A DNA stretch of 64,000 nucleotides, from positions 1 through 64,000 of the forward strand of contig OMYA01000010.1 in assembly GCA_900315175.1 (NCBI GenBank), given 5' to 3'. The notes below the pieces were generated by a model. The model worked only from the letters and a program-made list of their open reading frames with translations. It made no database searches and was not told the DNA's origin. This stretch comes from an uncultured Bacteroidales bacterium. Its GTDB lineage: Bacteria; Bacteroidota; Bacteroidia; Bacteroidales; F082. Positions 24,600 to 36,900 of the stretch are shown piece by piece (position 1 is the stretch's first letter; each line of letters starts with the position of its first letter). A program made the translations under genes and the position numbers.

Positions 24600-27500
24600 A
24601 TGAGTAAAAAACTTATTCTCTTTTTGATGGTGCTCTTATTCGGAAGCACAAGCTTCTTGAGAGCAGATGAAGTAACGATTGGTGACCCAACATCAACGGT
24701 GACCAGTAATTACTTACCAGGGTATTCGTTGTACAATTACGCATTGTCACAACAAATCTACACTGCCGACGAAATCGGCATGAGTGGTACCATCAACGAT
24801 GTCACTTTGTGGCTGAAAAACAGCTCAAGCTACGCTCGTAACTACAACATCTACATGAAGGAAGTGAGCGAAGCGACATTCGCAAGCGGTGAGGCTTGGG
24901 TTAGCATGACAGATGCTGATCTGGTCGCTACTGGTACTTTGGCAAATGGTATCTCAGACCCTGTCGCAACAACATTCACACTCAGTGCACCATTCAACTA
25001 CACTGGCACTGGCAACCTGGTTATTTGCTTCCAGGATGTTACCGGTCAGTGGAGCAGCGGCGCAGTAAGCGTTGTTATGGAAGGCAACGGCAATCAAGCT
25101 AACTATGCTTATCGCGACGCTTCTTTGTATGACCCAACCACTCCAGGTGTGGCAGGTACACTTACTGACCGCAAAAGCGTTGTGAGACTGACTATCGAAG
25201 GTTCATTACCTCCAGTCCCTCCAACAGGTGACCTCACAATCACTCCTGACGCATTCGAACTTGGCGACAGACCAGTCAACGGCTGGATGGAACCATTCGC
25301 AGCGAAAATCAACAACAGCGGAGCTCCTGTGACTGTCACAGCATCTATGAGCAACACAGCCGGTGTTAACGCTTTCTCAATGAGCGAGGAAATCAATGAC
25401 TACGTCCTCGAAACAGGCGACGAACTCGGTTTCACTGTCAACATCAACAACGCTGCTCCTGCAGGTGAATACGCTGAAGAATTCACATTGTTCTCAGTCA
25501 ATAACAGAGACATCACAACAGTCCCTGTAACTGCAACATTCTACACAGCAGGTGAAGCTGATATCGTTGAAACAGCTAAGAACTTGACATTATCTTACAC
25601 AAGCGGTGTCGCTAACTTCTCAGAAACACCAGCCAACCTCCACGCTAACTATTTTGGTTACAACCAGAATACAGCATTGGACGCTGTTTATGAATTCTCA
25701 CTCGTAAAAGACGCTAAGGTTTCTGTGACAGGTGGTGTTTTCATCGGTATCTACAACAAGGTCCTCGATTTCCACCCAACAGCATCTATCATGCCTGTTG
25801 CTATGACTTATGATGGCACTTTGACAGACGAAATCCTCCTCGCAGGTGACTACTACATGATCGTTGCAGGTCACAGCATCTCAACAATCGAAGGTACAGT
25901 CGAACAGCTTCCTGCTCCAACAGAGGTCATCGCTTTGTCACCAGCTGACGGCGCAACAGAAGTTGAAGCTCCTGTGACACTCACATGGGAAGGCGGCGAT
26001 AACGCAGCAGAATATCAGGTTCTCTTCGGAACATCTCCAGTCAACATGGACGTTGTTTTGGATTGGACTGTCGTTGATGAAAACTATGGTTCATACACAA
26101 TCGCAAGTCTTGATGCCAACACACAGTACTTCTGGCAGATTGTTGCTAGAAACTCAAACGGCACAGTCGAGTCATCGCGTAGCGGTTTCACAACAACTCT
26201 TACATCTCCTTACAATGTTACAGCTTCAGAAGAGGAAATCTTCACAGACGGCACAACATTAATTAAATGGAAACACAGCTCAGGCGGTATCAGTGACCTC
26301 CCAGAGACACAGATTGGTTCAGGTACAGCAACAAGCAACTACTTCCCAACATACAACCTCTATAACTACTCAATGACAGAGCAGATTTACACAGGTGAAG
26401 AAATTGGTGAAGCTGGTATCATCAACAGCATTTCATTCTATTCTGCTGGTGCAATCACACGTAACCTCAAGATTTACTTGGCCAACACAGACAAGACCAG
26501 CTTCACAAGCGGTTCTGACTGGGTTGCAATGACAGACGACAACCTCGTTTATGAAGGCAACGTTGATATGGTTACTAACACATGGGTGACAATCCAACTC
26601 AATGAACCATTCGAGTTTGACGGTTCTAACCTCCTCCTCGCTGTGACAGACCACACTGGCACATGGACATCTTCAATTTATTATAATGTATTTGATGCAA
26701 CAGCTCAGGCTATCAACATCTATCAGGATTCAGATCCTTACAACGCATTGGCACCAGCCGGCAATGGTACAGTGAGAAACGTCAAGAACCAGATCATCCT
26801 TAATAAAGAAGGTAGAGGTGGTGAACCTACACGCTCATTCATCGGCTACAATGTGTACTACGGTGATGTGAAAGCTAACACAGAACTTATCACTGAGAAA
26901 CAGTACTTACTCGGTAACCTCCCATACAATGTTGAACCAGGTCATAACGTAAGCGTTACAGCTGTTTATGATGAAGGCGAATCAACATTGTCATCACCAG
27001 TCGTTGTTAAGGTTTCTGGCTACGGCACATTCACAGGTCAAGTTACAGAACTCATCAGCGGCGACCCAGTTGCTGGCGTAACAGTTACATTCGACGGTAA
27101 AGACGAATTCAACAACACAGTGTCATTCGAAGGCACAACCAACTTGAACGGTGTCTATACTATTAATAATGTAAAAGCTGGTAACTATAGAGGTACTGCT
27201 ACACTCGAAGGTATGGAACCACGCGTTTCAGATCCAGTCGAGCTCGCATACAATACTACAGAAACAGTTAACTTCGTTATCCACGAAGAATACAAACCAG
27301 TTTTGAGCGTTTACGCAACAGAAATTGACACAACCTTATCAAAGGTTCAGTGGTCACTCAACACAGAAATCAGCGGTGGTGGTGGTGGTTCAGGAGCAAC
27401 TGCATTCACAGAAGGTTTCGAAGGCGGTTTGAACGGCTGGAACGTACTTACAGTTAACGCAGATGGTGGCGAGTGGATTCACAGCAGCCAGAATCTCGGT

Positions 27501-30500
27501 GGTTATGACTACTCAACACACGCTCATGGTGGTACAGGCTTCGCAATGTGCTACTCATTCGTTGACTATGTCGGTGCATTCAATACAGATAGCTATATCT
27601 ATACTCCTGAGAAATATAGTATTGTTAACGGTTCAACATTGACATTCTTTGCAGATAACGCTAACGACAGCTATCCAGAGAACTTCTCAGTGGTCATTGC
27701 AACAGCTGACAACCCAACAGCATCCGACTTCACACAGGTTTGGAGCGGTAGCGCAAAGGGTACAAGCGATGGTGCTGCAATGCGTCATATTAACAACCGT
27801 TATGACAACTGGCGTTCACACAGCATCGACTTGAGCGCATACGCAGGTCAGACAGTGTACATCGGATTCCACGATGTTAACTATGACATGTATGAAGTTT
27901 GGATTGACGATGTCGAACTTTCAACAGGCAGCAAAGGCCGCGCAGTCCAGGAATATGCAATCTATAGAAAAGCTATCTTGAAAGAAACTGAAGTTACACC
28001 AGCTGACTCAGTGTTCTTCGGCACAACAACCGATACACTCTATGCTGACTTCGACTGGAACAACCGTGAACCAGGTCTCTATCAGTATGGCGTTTCAGCT
28101 CACTATCCAATGCCTAGCACAAAGGGTAACCGCGATGGTGAACTCACAGTTTATGATGGCACAACAACAAGTTACTATGTTCCAATGTATGTTGCTTACT
28201 TCGATGACTGGGCAAAATCACAGTATGTGATCCCTGCAACTTCACTCGCCGATATGGCTGGTAGCACAATCAACGCTATCAAGTACTACACAACAGACAA
28301 TAACATGCCTTACACAACAGTGGCATCAGTTGATATTTACATGGCAGAAGTTGGTTACACAACTATTTCTGAATACATGCCAAAAGCTGACGCTCAGGTT
28401 GTTTTCTCAGGCAATGTTGAATTTGTTGCTGAAGGTGATGGTGGTGTGACAACAATTACATTAGACACACCTTACAATTATAATGGTGGTAACCTCCTCG
28501 TCGGTTGCGAAAACAACTCAGATGCAGGTTATAAGTTTATCTACTTCTATGGCCAGGAAGTTTCAGGCGCCTCTATTGCAGGTTCAAACGGCAGCAACCC
28601 AGCAAGCGCTCCTGCAACACAGCGCAACTTCATCCCTAAGACCACATTCTTATATGAAGCTGGTCAGGGCGGCGGCGGCAACGACGATCCTGTGACACCT
28701 ATCACATGGTCAAATATCCTTCCAAAGAATATGGAAACAGCCGTTACAGTTAACGCTGTCGTGGCAGGCGGTACACCAGAAGGCGCTACAGTCATCATGA
28801 CCAACACATTCGAGGACCTCGCTTACACAGCAACATTCGATGCAGAAGGTACAGTCGTATTCCCTGAATTCCGTAAAGGTAACTACGTTGTGACAGTTGA
28901 CCTCCCAGGTTACACATCAAGCATGATTGACGAAGAAGTCAGCATCTGGGAAGCAACAGAACTCACAGCTTATTTGCAAGAAATCTTCAAGCCAGTTGAA
29001 GTTATCAATGTGTCATGCACAGGTTATGCAATGTGGACTCCAATCGTTCCTGTTGACAGATATGCAGAGAAATACTTCGTCACATTGGACGGTGTTTACT
29101 ACGCTGAAACAACAAACAGCTACATGCAGCTTGATGAAGCATCACTCGTAATCGATGAAACTTACACACTCGGTGTGGCAGTTGTTTACTCAACAGGTAT
29201 GAGTGAATACGTAACAAAAGAATTCACATACCTCGGCTGCGAAGGCGTTGCTCAGCAGGTTACAGAACTTGAAGCTACAAATGAAGACATGAACGTCACA
29301 CTTTCATGGAATGGCGGACAGCCAACACCTCCAACACCTCCAACAGGTGATGTCACCATTAAGTTGACAGCTGGTGACGTTTGGGGTGACGGTACAGGCT
29401 ACCAGATGTTGCTCGACGACACACACTCACTCTATGGCACAACAATCCCTACAACAGGCGCATTGAGCATGAACTGCTCAGGCAATGAGGGTATCTACAG
29501 CCAGTTCAGCCACAAGATCCCAACCAATGCTGACGGTAACTGCACAACAAACAATATTGTTATCAACAACACAATTGAGATTACAATCCCTGCAGGTACA
29601 TACGATTGGTGCATCACCAACCCAACTCCAGGCGATCGTATTTGGATTGCAGCAGGCAACGGTAACGTCGGCGGTCGTTTCGATGACTACGTATTCGAAG
29701 GTGGTCACACATACGAATTCACAGTGTCATATTACGGCGGCAACGACGGTGTTGACGTAACAATCACTGGTGGCAAGGCCATGTATCAGCCTAACATGAG
29801 CGTTATGAGCCTCGATGTCAGAACAACAGGCGAGACACTCTCAGGCGATATCGCAAATGCAGGCAAAGGCTTCGGCCCATCAGCAACTAACATGACACGT
29901 GACTGGAACTACTATGACACTGGTAACAACGATGACGCTATCGGTTTGACATCAGGTGGTGGCTTCTACTGGGGTATCATGTTCCCAGCTAACACATATG
30001 AAGGCACAGTGGTTTCAAAGATCGCTTACTTCGACTATACAGCTCACTCAGGTAGCTTCATGATCTACAATGGTGGTGATGCAGCTCCTGGTACATTGCT
30101 CTACACTCAGGCTTACAGCGTGAGCGGTACATCACAGTACATCGAGATCGAACTTGATGAGGCTGTCACAATTGACAACGCTCAGAACCTCTGGTTAGTG
30201 ATGCATAACAACAATGGTCAGTATGTCGCAGCTATCGATGAATCGGCAGGTGGCGCAGCTAACGCATCATGCATCTCAACAGATGGTTCAACATGGTACA
30301 ACACTATCTCAGCAGCATCAAGCGGTCAGATCGTTGGTAACTGGAACCTCCGTATCTACACAGAAGAAGGTGGCCCAGCACCAGTACCAGGAGGCATCGT
30401 TCCTAACAAGTACAACATCGAACTCGATGGCGAACTCGTTGGCGCAACAGCAAACCTGACATTCACACTCGAAGCTCCTGACACAGACGTCCACACATAC

Positions 30501-30815
30501 ACTGTGTACTATGTCGATGCTAACTACGGTATCTCATGCCCAATGTCAATCGATTATCAGGTTGAACTCGGTGTGATCGAGAACGAAGTTGTGAATTCAA
30601 TCTATCCTAACCCAACAAGCGGCGACCTCTACATCAACGCTATGAACATGACACGCATCAGCATTGTCAACACAATGGGTCAGGTTGTCTACGAACAGAA
30701 TGTTAGCGGCAACGAAGCTGTGGTCGACATGGCTAAGTTCGAAGCTGGCGTTTACATGGTCAATATCTTTACTGAAAACGGTTCAAGCGTCAAACGCGTG
30801 ACAGTTGTCAAGTAA
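24600..30815 (+). CDS. Giant T9SS-secreted adhesin with gingipain/HagA-type domains (first)
   Basis: 2071 residues. Signal peptide (about 1-22). A module with the pattern NYxPxYxxYNYxxxxQIYTxxEIG occurs at about 24-200 and 570-735, and in a diverged form at about 1180-1353. Fibronectin III-like region at 440-545 and a carboxypeptidase-regulatory-like fold at 805-900 (GTFTGQVTELISGDPVAGVT). A cleaved-adhesin (choice-of-anchor J) domain at 935-1110 (FEGGLNGWNVLTV ... WIDDVELSTG). A DUF2436 domain at 1583-1725 (DVWGDGTGYQMLLDDTHSLY). A further beta-sandwich at 1768-1923. T9SS type A sorting signal at 2000-2071 (SIYPNPTSGDLYIN ... VKRVTVVK). Cleaved-adhesin plus DUF2436 is the adhesin make-up of Porphyromonas gingipains and HagA, but no protease domain is present. 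Codon use is strongly biased (threonine almost always ACA outside the N-terminal module), suggesting high expression. A hairpin follows the gene. Confidence 0.88.
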   Translation: MSKKLILFLMVLLFGSTSFLRADEVTIGDPTSTVTSNYLPGYSLYNYALSQQIYTADEIGMSGTINDVTLWLKNSSSYARNYNIYMKEVSEATFASGEAWVSMTDADLVATGTLANGISDPVATTFTLSAPFNYTGTGNLVICFQDVTGQWSSGAVSVVMEGNGNQANYAYRDASLYDPTTPGVAGTLTDRKSVVRLTIEGSLPPVPPTGDLTITPDAFELGDRPVNGWMEPFAAKINNSGAPVTVTASMSNTAGVNAFSMSEEINDYVLETGDELGFTVNINNAAPAGEYAEEFTLFSVNNRDITTVPVTATFYTAGEADIVETAKNLTLSYTSGVANFSETPANLHANYFGYNQNTALDAVYEFSLVKDAKVSVTGGVFIGIYNKVLDFHPTASIMPVAMTYDGTLTDEILLAGDYYMIVAGHSISTIEGTVEQLPAPTEVIALSPADGATEVEAPVTLTWEGGDNAAEYQVLFGTSPVNMDVVLDWTVVDENYGSYTIASLDANTQYFWQIVARNSNGTVESSRSGFTTTLTSPYNVTASEEEIFTDGTTLIKWKHSSGGISDLPETQIGSGTATSNYFPTYNLYNYSMTEQIYTGEEIGEAGIINSISFYSAGAITRNLKIYLANTDKTSFTSGSDWVAMTDDNLVYEGNVDMVTNTWVTIQLNEPFEFDGSNLLLAVTDHTGTWTSSIYYNVFDATAQAINIYQDSDPYNALAPAGNGTVRNVKNQIILNKEGRGGEPTRSFIGYNVYYGDVKANTELITEKQYLLGNLPYNVEPGHNVSVTAVYDEGESTLSSPVVVKVSGYGTFTGQVTELISGDPVAGVTVTFDGKDEFNNTVSFEGTTNLNGVYTINNVKAGNYRGTATLEGMEPRVSDPVELAYNTTETVNFVIHEEYKPVLSVYATEIDTTLSKVQWSLNTEISGGGGGSGATAFTEGFEGGLNGWNVLTVNADGGEWIHSSQNLGGYDYSTHAHGGTGFAMCYSFVDYVGAFNTDSYIYTPEKYSIVNGSTLTFFADNANDSYPENFSVVIATADNPTASDFTQVWSGSAKGTSDGAAMRHINNRYDNWRSHSIDLSAYAGQTVYIGFHDVNYDMYEVWIDDVELSTGSKGRAVQEYAIYRKAILKETEVTPADSVFFGTTTDTLYADFDWNNREPGLYQYGVSAHYPMPSTKGNRDGELTVYDGTTTSYYVPMYVAYFDDWAKSQYVIPATSLADMAGSTINAIKYYTTDNNMPYTTVASVDIYMAEVGYTTISEYMPKADAQVVFSGNVEFVAEGDGGVTTITLDTPYNYNGGNLLVGCENNSDAGYKFIYFYGQEVSGASIAGSNGSNPASAPATQRNFIPKTTFLYEAGQGGGGNDDPVTPITWSNILPKNMETAVTVNAVVAGGTPEGATVIMTNTFEDLAYTATFDAEGTVVFPEFRKGNYVVTVDLPGYTSSMIDEEVSIWEATELTAYLQEIFKPVEVINVSCTGYAMWTPIVPVDRYAEKYFVTLDGVYYAETTNSYMQLDEASLVIDETYTLGVAVVYSTGMSEYVTKEFTYLGCEGVAQQVTELEATNEDMNVTLSWNGGQPTPPTPPTGDVTIKLTAGDVWGDGTGYQMLLDDTHSLYGTTIPTTGALSMNCSGNEGIYSQFSHKIPTNADGNCTTNNIVINNTIEITIPAGTYDWCITNPTPGDRIWIAAGNGNVGGRFDDYVFEGGHTYEFTVSYYGGNDGVDVTITGGKAMYQPNMSVMSLDVRTTGETLSGDIANAGKGFGPSATNMTRDWNYYDTGNNDDAIGLTSGGGFYWGIMFPANTYEGTVVSKIAYFDYTAHSGSFMIYNGGDAAPGTLLYTQAYSVSGTSQYIEIELDEAVTIDNAQNLWLVMHNNNGQYVAAIDESAGGAANASCISTDGSTWYNTISAASSGQIVGNWNLRIYTEEGGPAPVPGGIVPNKYNIELDGELVGATANLTFTLEAPDTDVHTYTVYYVDANYGISCPMSIDYQVELGVIENEVVNSIYPNPTSGDLYINAMNMTRISIVNTMGQVVYEQNVSGNEAVVDMAKFEAGVYMVNIFTENGSSVKRVTVVK

Positions 30816-30830
30816 TAGACACCTATTAAT

Positions 30831-30868
30831 AATAAGGAACGTCACCCTAAAAAGTGACGCTCCTTATT
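30831..30868 (+). terminator. Hairpin between the two giant adhesin genes
   Basis: Arms 30831-30845 and 30854-30868 pair over 15 positions with one mismatch and an 8-nt loop. Only a weak T-run follows, so it may be a partial terminator or an mRNA-stabilising stem. Confidence 0.6.
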
Positions 30869-30924
30869 GGAGTTAAAATGAAAAATTGAGAAATTAACAT
30901 AATTATTAACTAAATTTTTCTATT

Positions 30925-33900
30925 ATGAAAAAAGTTTTTCTATTATTAACGATGTTCTTGTTTGCCTTTGTAGGCACAATGAGAGCTGATGTAGTTGAGA
31001 TTGGCGATGGTACAGGTACAACCTACTATTTCCCAATCGATAATTACTTCAACTACTCCTGCACAGAGCAGGTTTATTTAGCTGAAGAGATTGGAGTTGC
31101 TGGAACAATCAATTCTATCAGTTTTTATTACAACTACGGTACGGCCTACACAGCCCCCAACGTGACGATGTACATGAAGCATGTGTCTCGTACTGGTTTT
31201 ACATCAACCACAGATTGCGAGCCACTCGAAGCAGGTGACGTCGTATGGACAGGTGCTATTGCTCCTACAGAAGCTGGATGGTACACATTCACCCTTGATA
31301 CTCCATTTGAGTACAATGGTACAGACAACCTGTTAGTTGCTTTCTTTGATGGTACTTCAGGCTATCCTGGAACAAGCTATACATGGCGTCAAACAGCCAC
31401 TTCTACCACCATGGGCTTGCGTTACTACAGCGACAGCTATGCCCCGGATCCATATAACCTTGCTTCTTACACTGGTAGCAAGCAAGTGTACAGTTACCGT
31501 TCAAATGTTCAATTAAACATCACGACTGGTGGTGGCGGAACATCAACATTCGCAACAGTTCCTGATGTTCTCGACCTCGGATATCGTCCGAACGGCGCTT
31601 GGATGGCTCCATACGTGTTCAACATGAAGAGCAACGTTGGCGCTGTCACAGTGAACGCATTGGATTTCAGCGGTAATTACTTCACATACAACGCTGAATT
31701 GCCAGCTACTGTTAGCGGAAACAAACCTCTCAAAGTTGCAGTGTCAACAGGCACAGCAGATGAAGGTGAGGTGAACAGCACAATCACTGTCCTCTATAGT
31801 GGCAACAACAGAGACGCTGAACAGCTTAATATCAAAGCTACAGCTTACAACCCGGTTGACGGCGACGTTTATGAGAATGCAGTTAATGTAACTTCATTCC
31901 CATACGCTGGCAATGCTCCTGCAGGTATCTACAAGAACTACGAGCTTCCTGAAGCTACAGAAGGTGCTGACGCTGTTTACAAATTGACCTTTGCTAACGA
32001 CGTGATGCTCACAGCCGGTACAACAGGTGCTGACGGTGTTGCAGCTCTCTACACAGAAGACTTCGCAGGTGAAGGCGGTCCTATGGCCGACAACAACTAC
32101 GTTTATAATGGCCCAGAGGTAGCTCCGGCTCCAGTTGCAAAATGGTTCTACTATGACAATGGCGAGTATTCTGGCAGCATGGGTGCAGGTGGCACACTTT
32201 ATTGGGGTATCAAAGTCCTGGCAAGTGAGCTTCCAGCCGCTGAAAACTGCGCTATTACAAAAGTTCAAATCTATGATGCTTCCTATACCGGTGGTACTTC
32301 TTACGTGCTTATTTATGAAGGTGGTGAATTGGTTTACTCACAACCATTCTCATTTATGGGTTCTGAAGATTGGCTGGTAATCGACTTAGATACTCCTGTC
32401 CTCATTGACAACACCAAAGATTTGATAATCGGTGCATATAACAGCGGTATTACTTATCCTGCTGCTGGATGTTCATATCAAGGTACCAATACTGATCTGA
32501 TTTCATTTGATGGAACCTCATGGACACCATTATCAAACTATGGTTATTACTACACATGGATGATTCGTGCTTGGGCTGAAACTCCTGATAGAGCTGGTGC
32601 CATGGAAATCACACATTTCGATGGTGAAACCTCAACAGGTAGTTTAGATCAGGTTGTTGCATCAACCCCAGTTGTTACCCGTCCAGTGGGTGGCAACAGC
32701 AACAGTCTCGCAAACAAGACAAATCATAACAACCGCTACGATCCAATATATCAGATTGCTGATATGTATGTTCCAGCAGGTACATACTACTTGGCTGTTG
32801 CTTCAACAGACGCTGAATTCCCTGTTTCTATCGCGACAGCAGAGGTCCCAGCTCCAGAACAAGCATTCGTTTTAGCACCAATGGATGGTGAGACCAATGT
32901 TGAGTATCCATATATCGCTGAGTGGATTCTTGGTGACTACACCGAAGAGATGCAGGTTTTGTTTGGTACACAGTATCCTCCACAAACAGCATTGATCGAC
33001 TGGACAACTGAACTCGTCGCTGGTGTTGTATTGCCAGAACTCGAGCCTAACCAGAGCTACTTCATGCAGGTCAATGAGCGTAACGCTGCAGGTACAACAA
33101 TGGGTGAAATCATTGCTTTCACAACACCTATCAATGCTGTTGATGAAGTGGTTGTCACTAACCCAGAACTTTACCCAGGCGATGCAGCAATGCTCACATG
33201 GACAGCCCCAGAACGTTCATTCAAGGGTTACAACATCTATCAGGATGGTGTGAAGATCAACGAATCACTCGTTACAACTACAGAATATGCAGTTGAAGAT
33301 CTTCCATACAACATGGATGGTTATTTATTCCAGGTTTCAGCAGTGTATGACGCTGGTGAATCACTTTTGTCAGCACCTGATACAGCTTATATGACAGGCT
33401 TTGGTTCAGTCAATGGCTATGTCTATGACACAGACACATTACATCCAATTGCAAATGCTACAATGGTTGTAGTAGGTATTGATGAATACGGTGCAATTCA
33501 GCAGTATGAGTTCTTAACAGACGAGACTGGTTTCTATGAAGGCGAAGTCCTCGCTGGTCTCTATGCTGTCGGTATTCTCACAGAAGGTTATGAGACTGCA
33601 GCAACTGTGATCTATGTTGCATACGATCAGTTGACAGAAGTTGAAGACATCATCACACACGAATTCTACTATCCTCTCGGTCAGATCACAGCAACAGAAG
33701 AAGAATCTGATGTTTTGGTTGAGTGGTCATGGGATCCTGCAGCGATGATTGTTGACTTTGAGACAGGCGACTTCTCACAGGCAGAATTCACATTGCCAGC
33801 ACAGTATCCATGGGCTATCACAACAACAAACCCATACGAAGGCACATACTGCATGAAGTCAACTTGCGAAGGTGTTGCAAGCGGTGTTTCTTCAATTGAG

Positions 33901-36900
33901 GCAACAGTTGACGTTCCGTTTGAAGAGGCAAAGATGGGCTTCTATGTAAGAGTTTCTTCAGAAACTAGCTACGACAAGTTCCACTTCTACATTGACGGTG
34001 TAGAAAAAGGTTCAGCTCTTAGCGGTGAATTGCCGTATGCTTACAAAGAGTTCTCAGTAACAGGTGGTACACACACTTACAAGTGGGAATATGCTAAGGA
34101 CGGTTCATTGAATGCTAACGATGACTGCATCTATGTTGATAACATCACAATGTTCAGAAAGGTTGAACCAACTCCTCCTCCAGCGCCAGGCGATGTGACA
34201 GTTATCCTCACAGCTCCAGATGTATGGGGTGACGGTTCAGGTTACCAGATGTTGCTCGATGAGACACACTCACTCTATGGCACAATAATTCCTGAGACAG
34301 GTGCATTGAGCATGAACTGCTCAGGCAATGAAGGCATCTACGATCAGTTCAGCCACAAGATCCCTACAAATGCCGATGGCAACTGCGCAACACAGAACAT
34401 GGTTAACAACGCAAGCGTTACAATTACAATCCCATCTGGTATCTATGATTGGTGCATCACCAACCCAACACCAGGCGATCGTATCTGGATTGCAGCATCT
34501 AACGGTAATGTTGGTGGTCGTCAGGACGATTACGTGTTCGAAGCAGGTAACACATATGAATTTGTATTGTCAACATATGGCAACAACGATGGCGTTGACG
34601 TAACAATCACTGGTGGTGCTAAGAACACAGCTAATGCATCAGAAAGTGACAATGCTTATGCAAACATTGATTGCAAAGTTGCAGATCCAGCCATGTTAGC
34701 TAATAGAGTTGAAGCTCCTATTAAGAAGATTGACATGAGATCAGAATTGAACAGCCGTTCAATTGACCTGAATGGTGGCAATCGTGAATTCGTAAGCTAC
34801 AATCTCTATCGTCGTAACAACATCGACGAAGAATCAGTTGAGAATCCAACACTCCTCGCTCAAGGTATCGCAGGTGATGTTTATGAATATCTTGATACAG
34901 AATGGCCAGCATTACCATATGGTGAATGGCAGTGGGGTATCGCAGCCACATACGATGGCTACGCTCCAGTTCCAAACCGTGAAACAGCTACATTCGGCTT
35001 CGAAGGTGGCAGCTTAGATGGTTGGACATGTATTAAAGTCAACGCAGACGGTGGCGAGTGGCTGAATAGCGACGACAACCCTGGTGGTTATGACTACACA
35101 GATGCGGCACATACTGGTACAGGCTTTGCAGTGTGCTACTCATTTATTGACTATGACGGCGCATACGATACAGATGCATATCTCGTATCACCTCAGAAGT
35201 ACAGCATTGATGCAAACTCATCAATTGCATTCTGGGCAGACAATGGTAACGACCAATATCCAGAGAATTTCTCAGTTTGCGTTTCTACAGCAGCTAACCC
35301 AACAGCAGCAGACTTCACACAGATTTGGAGTGGTGGTGCTAAGGGTACTGGCAGCAATGGCGCAACGGTACGTCGTGCAGAAAACCGTTATCAGAACTGG
35401 CGTTCACACGAGATCAGCTTGGCAGATTATGCAGGTCAGGAGATCTGGATTGCATTCCACGATGTCAACTATGATGCATACGAAATCTGGATTGACGATG
35501 TTACAATTACTCATGCAGGTTCAGCACCAGTTCCTCCAACACCAGGTCCAACAGGCGACGGTATCTCAGAAATCCTTTGGTCAAATGTTATTGACAAGGA
35601 TATGATTGCAACATTGACAGTTAATGTTGCTTTGAACAACGGTCAGTCACCAGCTGGTGCTGTTATTGAGCTCGAAGCAGCTGACAGAGAGTATGTGTTC
35701 ACAATTGATGAGACTGGTACAATTACAGAGGAAATCCGCAAGGGTGAATACCTTGTTGAGATTGAGCTTGATGGTTACACAGATATCATCGATCTTTTGG
35801 TTGCTGACGAAGACGAAATTTCATTAACATACGTCCTCCAAGAGGTTATTACTCCAGTTGATGGTTTGTATGTATCACCTACAGGTTGGGCAATGTGGGA
35901 AGGCGGATCAGTTGGTCCAACTCCAGGTCCTACAGGTGATGATTCATTCGAAGAAAGCTTCGAAGGTGGTTTGAATGGTTGGAATGTTCTCACAGTCAAC
36001 ACAGACGGTGGTGAATGGTTACACAGCAGCCAGAACCTCGGTGGTCATGACTACACAGGACTTGCACACACAGGTACAGGCTTCGCAATGTGCTACTCAT
36101 TCGTTGACTATGTTGGTGCATTCAACACAGACAGCTACATGTATACTCCTCAGAAGTATGACATCGTTAACGGTTCAACATTGACATTCTTTGCAGATAA
36201 CGCTAACGACACTTATCCAGAGAACTTCTCAGTGGTCATTGCAACAGTTGATAACCCAACAGCAGCCGACTTCACACAGATTTGGAACGGTGGTGCTAAG
36301 GGTACAGGCAGCGACGGTGCAATCGTACGTCACAACGACACACGTTATGAAAACTGGCGTCAGCACACAATCGACTTGAGTGCATACGCAGGTCAGTCAG
36401 TTTACATCGGATTCCACGATGTCAACTACGACATGTATGAAATCTGGATTGACGACGTTACATTGTCAACAGGTGCAAAAGGTGATCGTGCTCCATTGAG
36501 CTACAAGCTTATGCTTGACGGTGAATACGTTGGTGAGACATATTACCCATTTGCACAGTTGCCAGTTGAAGGCATGACAGAAGGTTCACAGCACGTTGCT
36601 GCAGTTGCTCCTCTCTATGCATCAGGTATGGGTGAGTGGTCAGAATACACATTCACATACAATCCATGCGACAACTTTGATGGTACGACATCATTCAACA
36701 CATCAGTCAATAATGCTGACGTAACACTTACATGGACATTGCCTGATGGTCCAACACCTCCAACACCAGGTGAAGGTCAGTGGTACTACTATGACAACGG
36801 TACTAACGAAGACGCTATCGGTACAGGTGGTGGTAACTTCTACTGGGGAGTTATGTTCCCAGCCGGTTCATACGAAGGCAACGCTGTTACAAAGGTGTCA

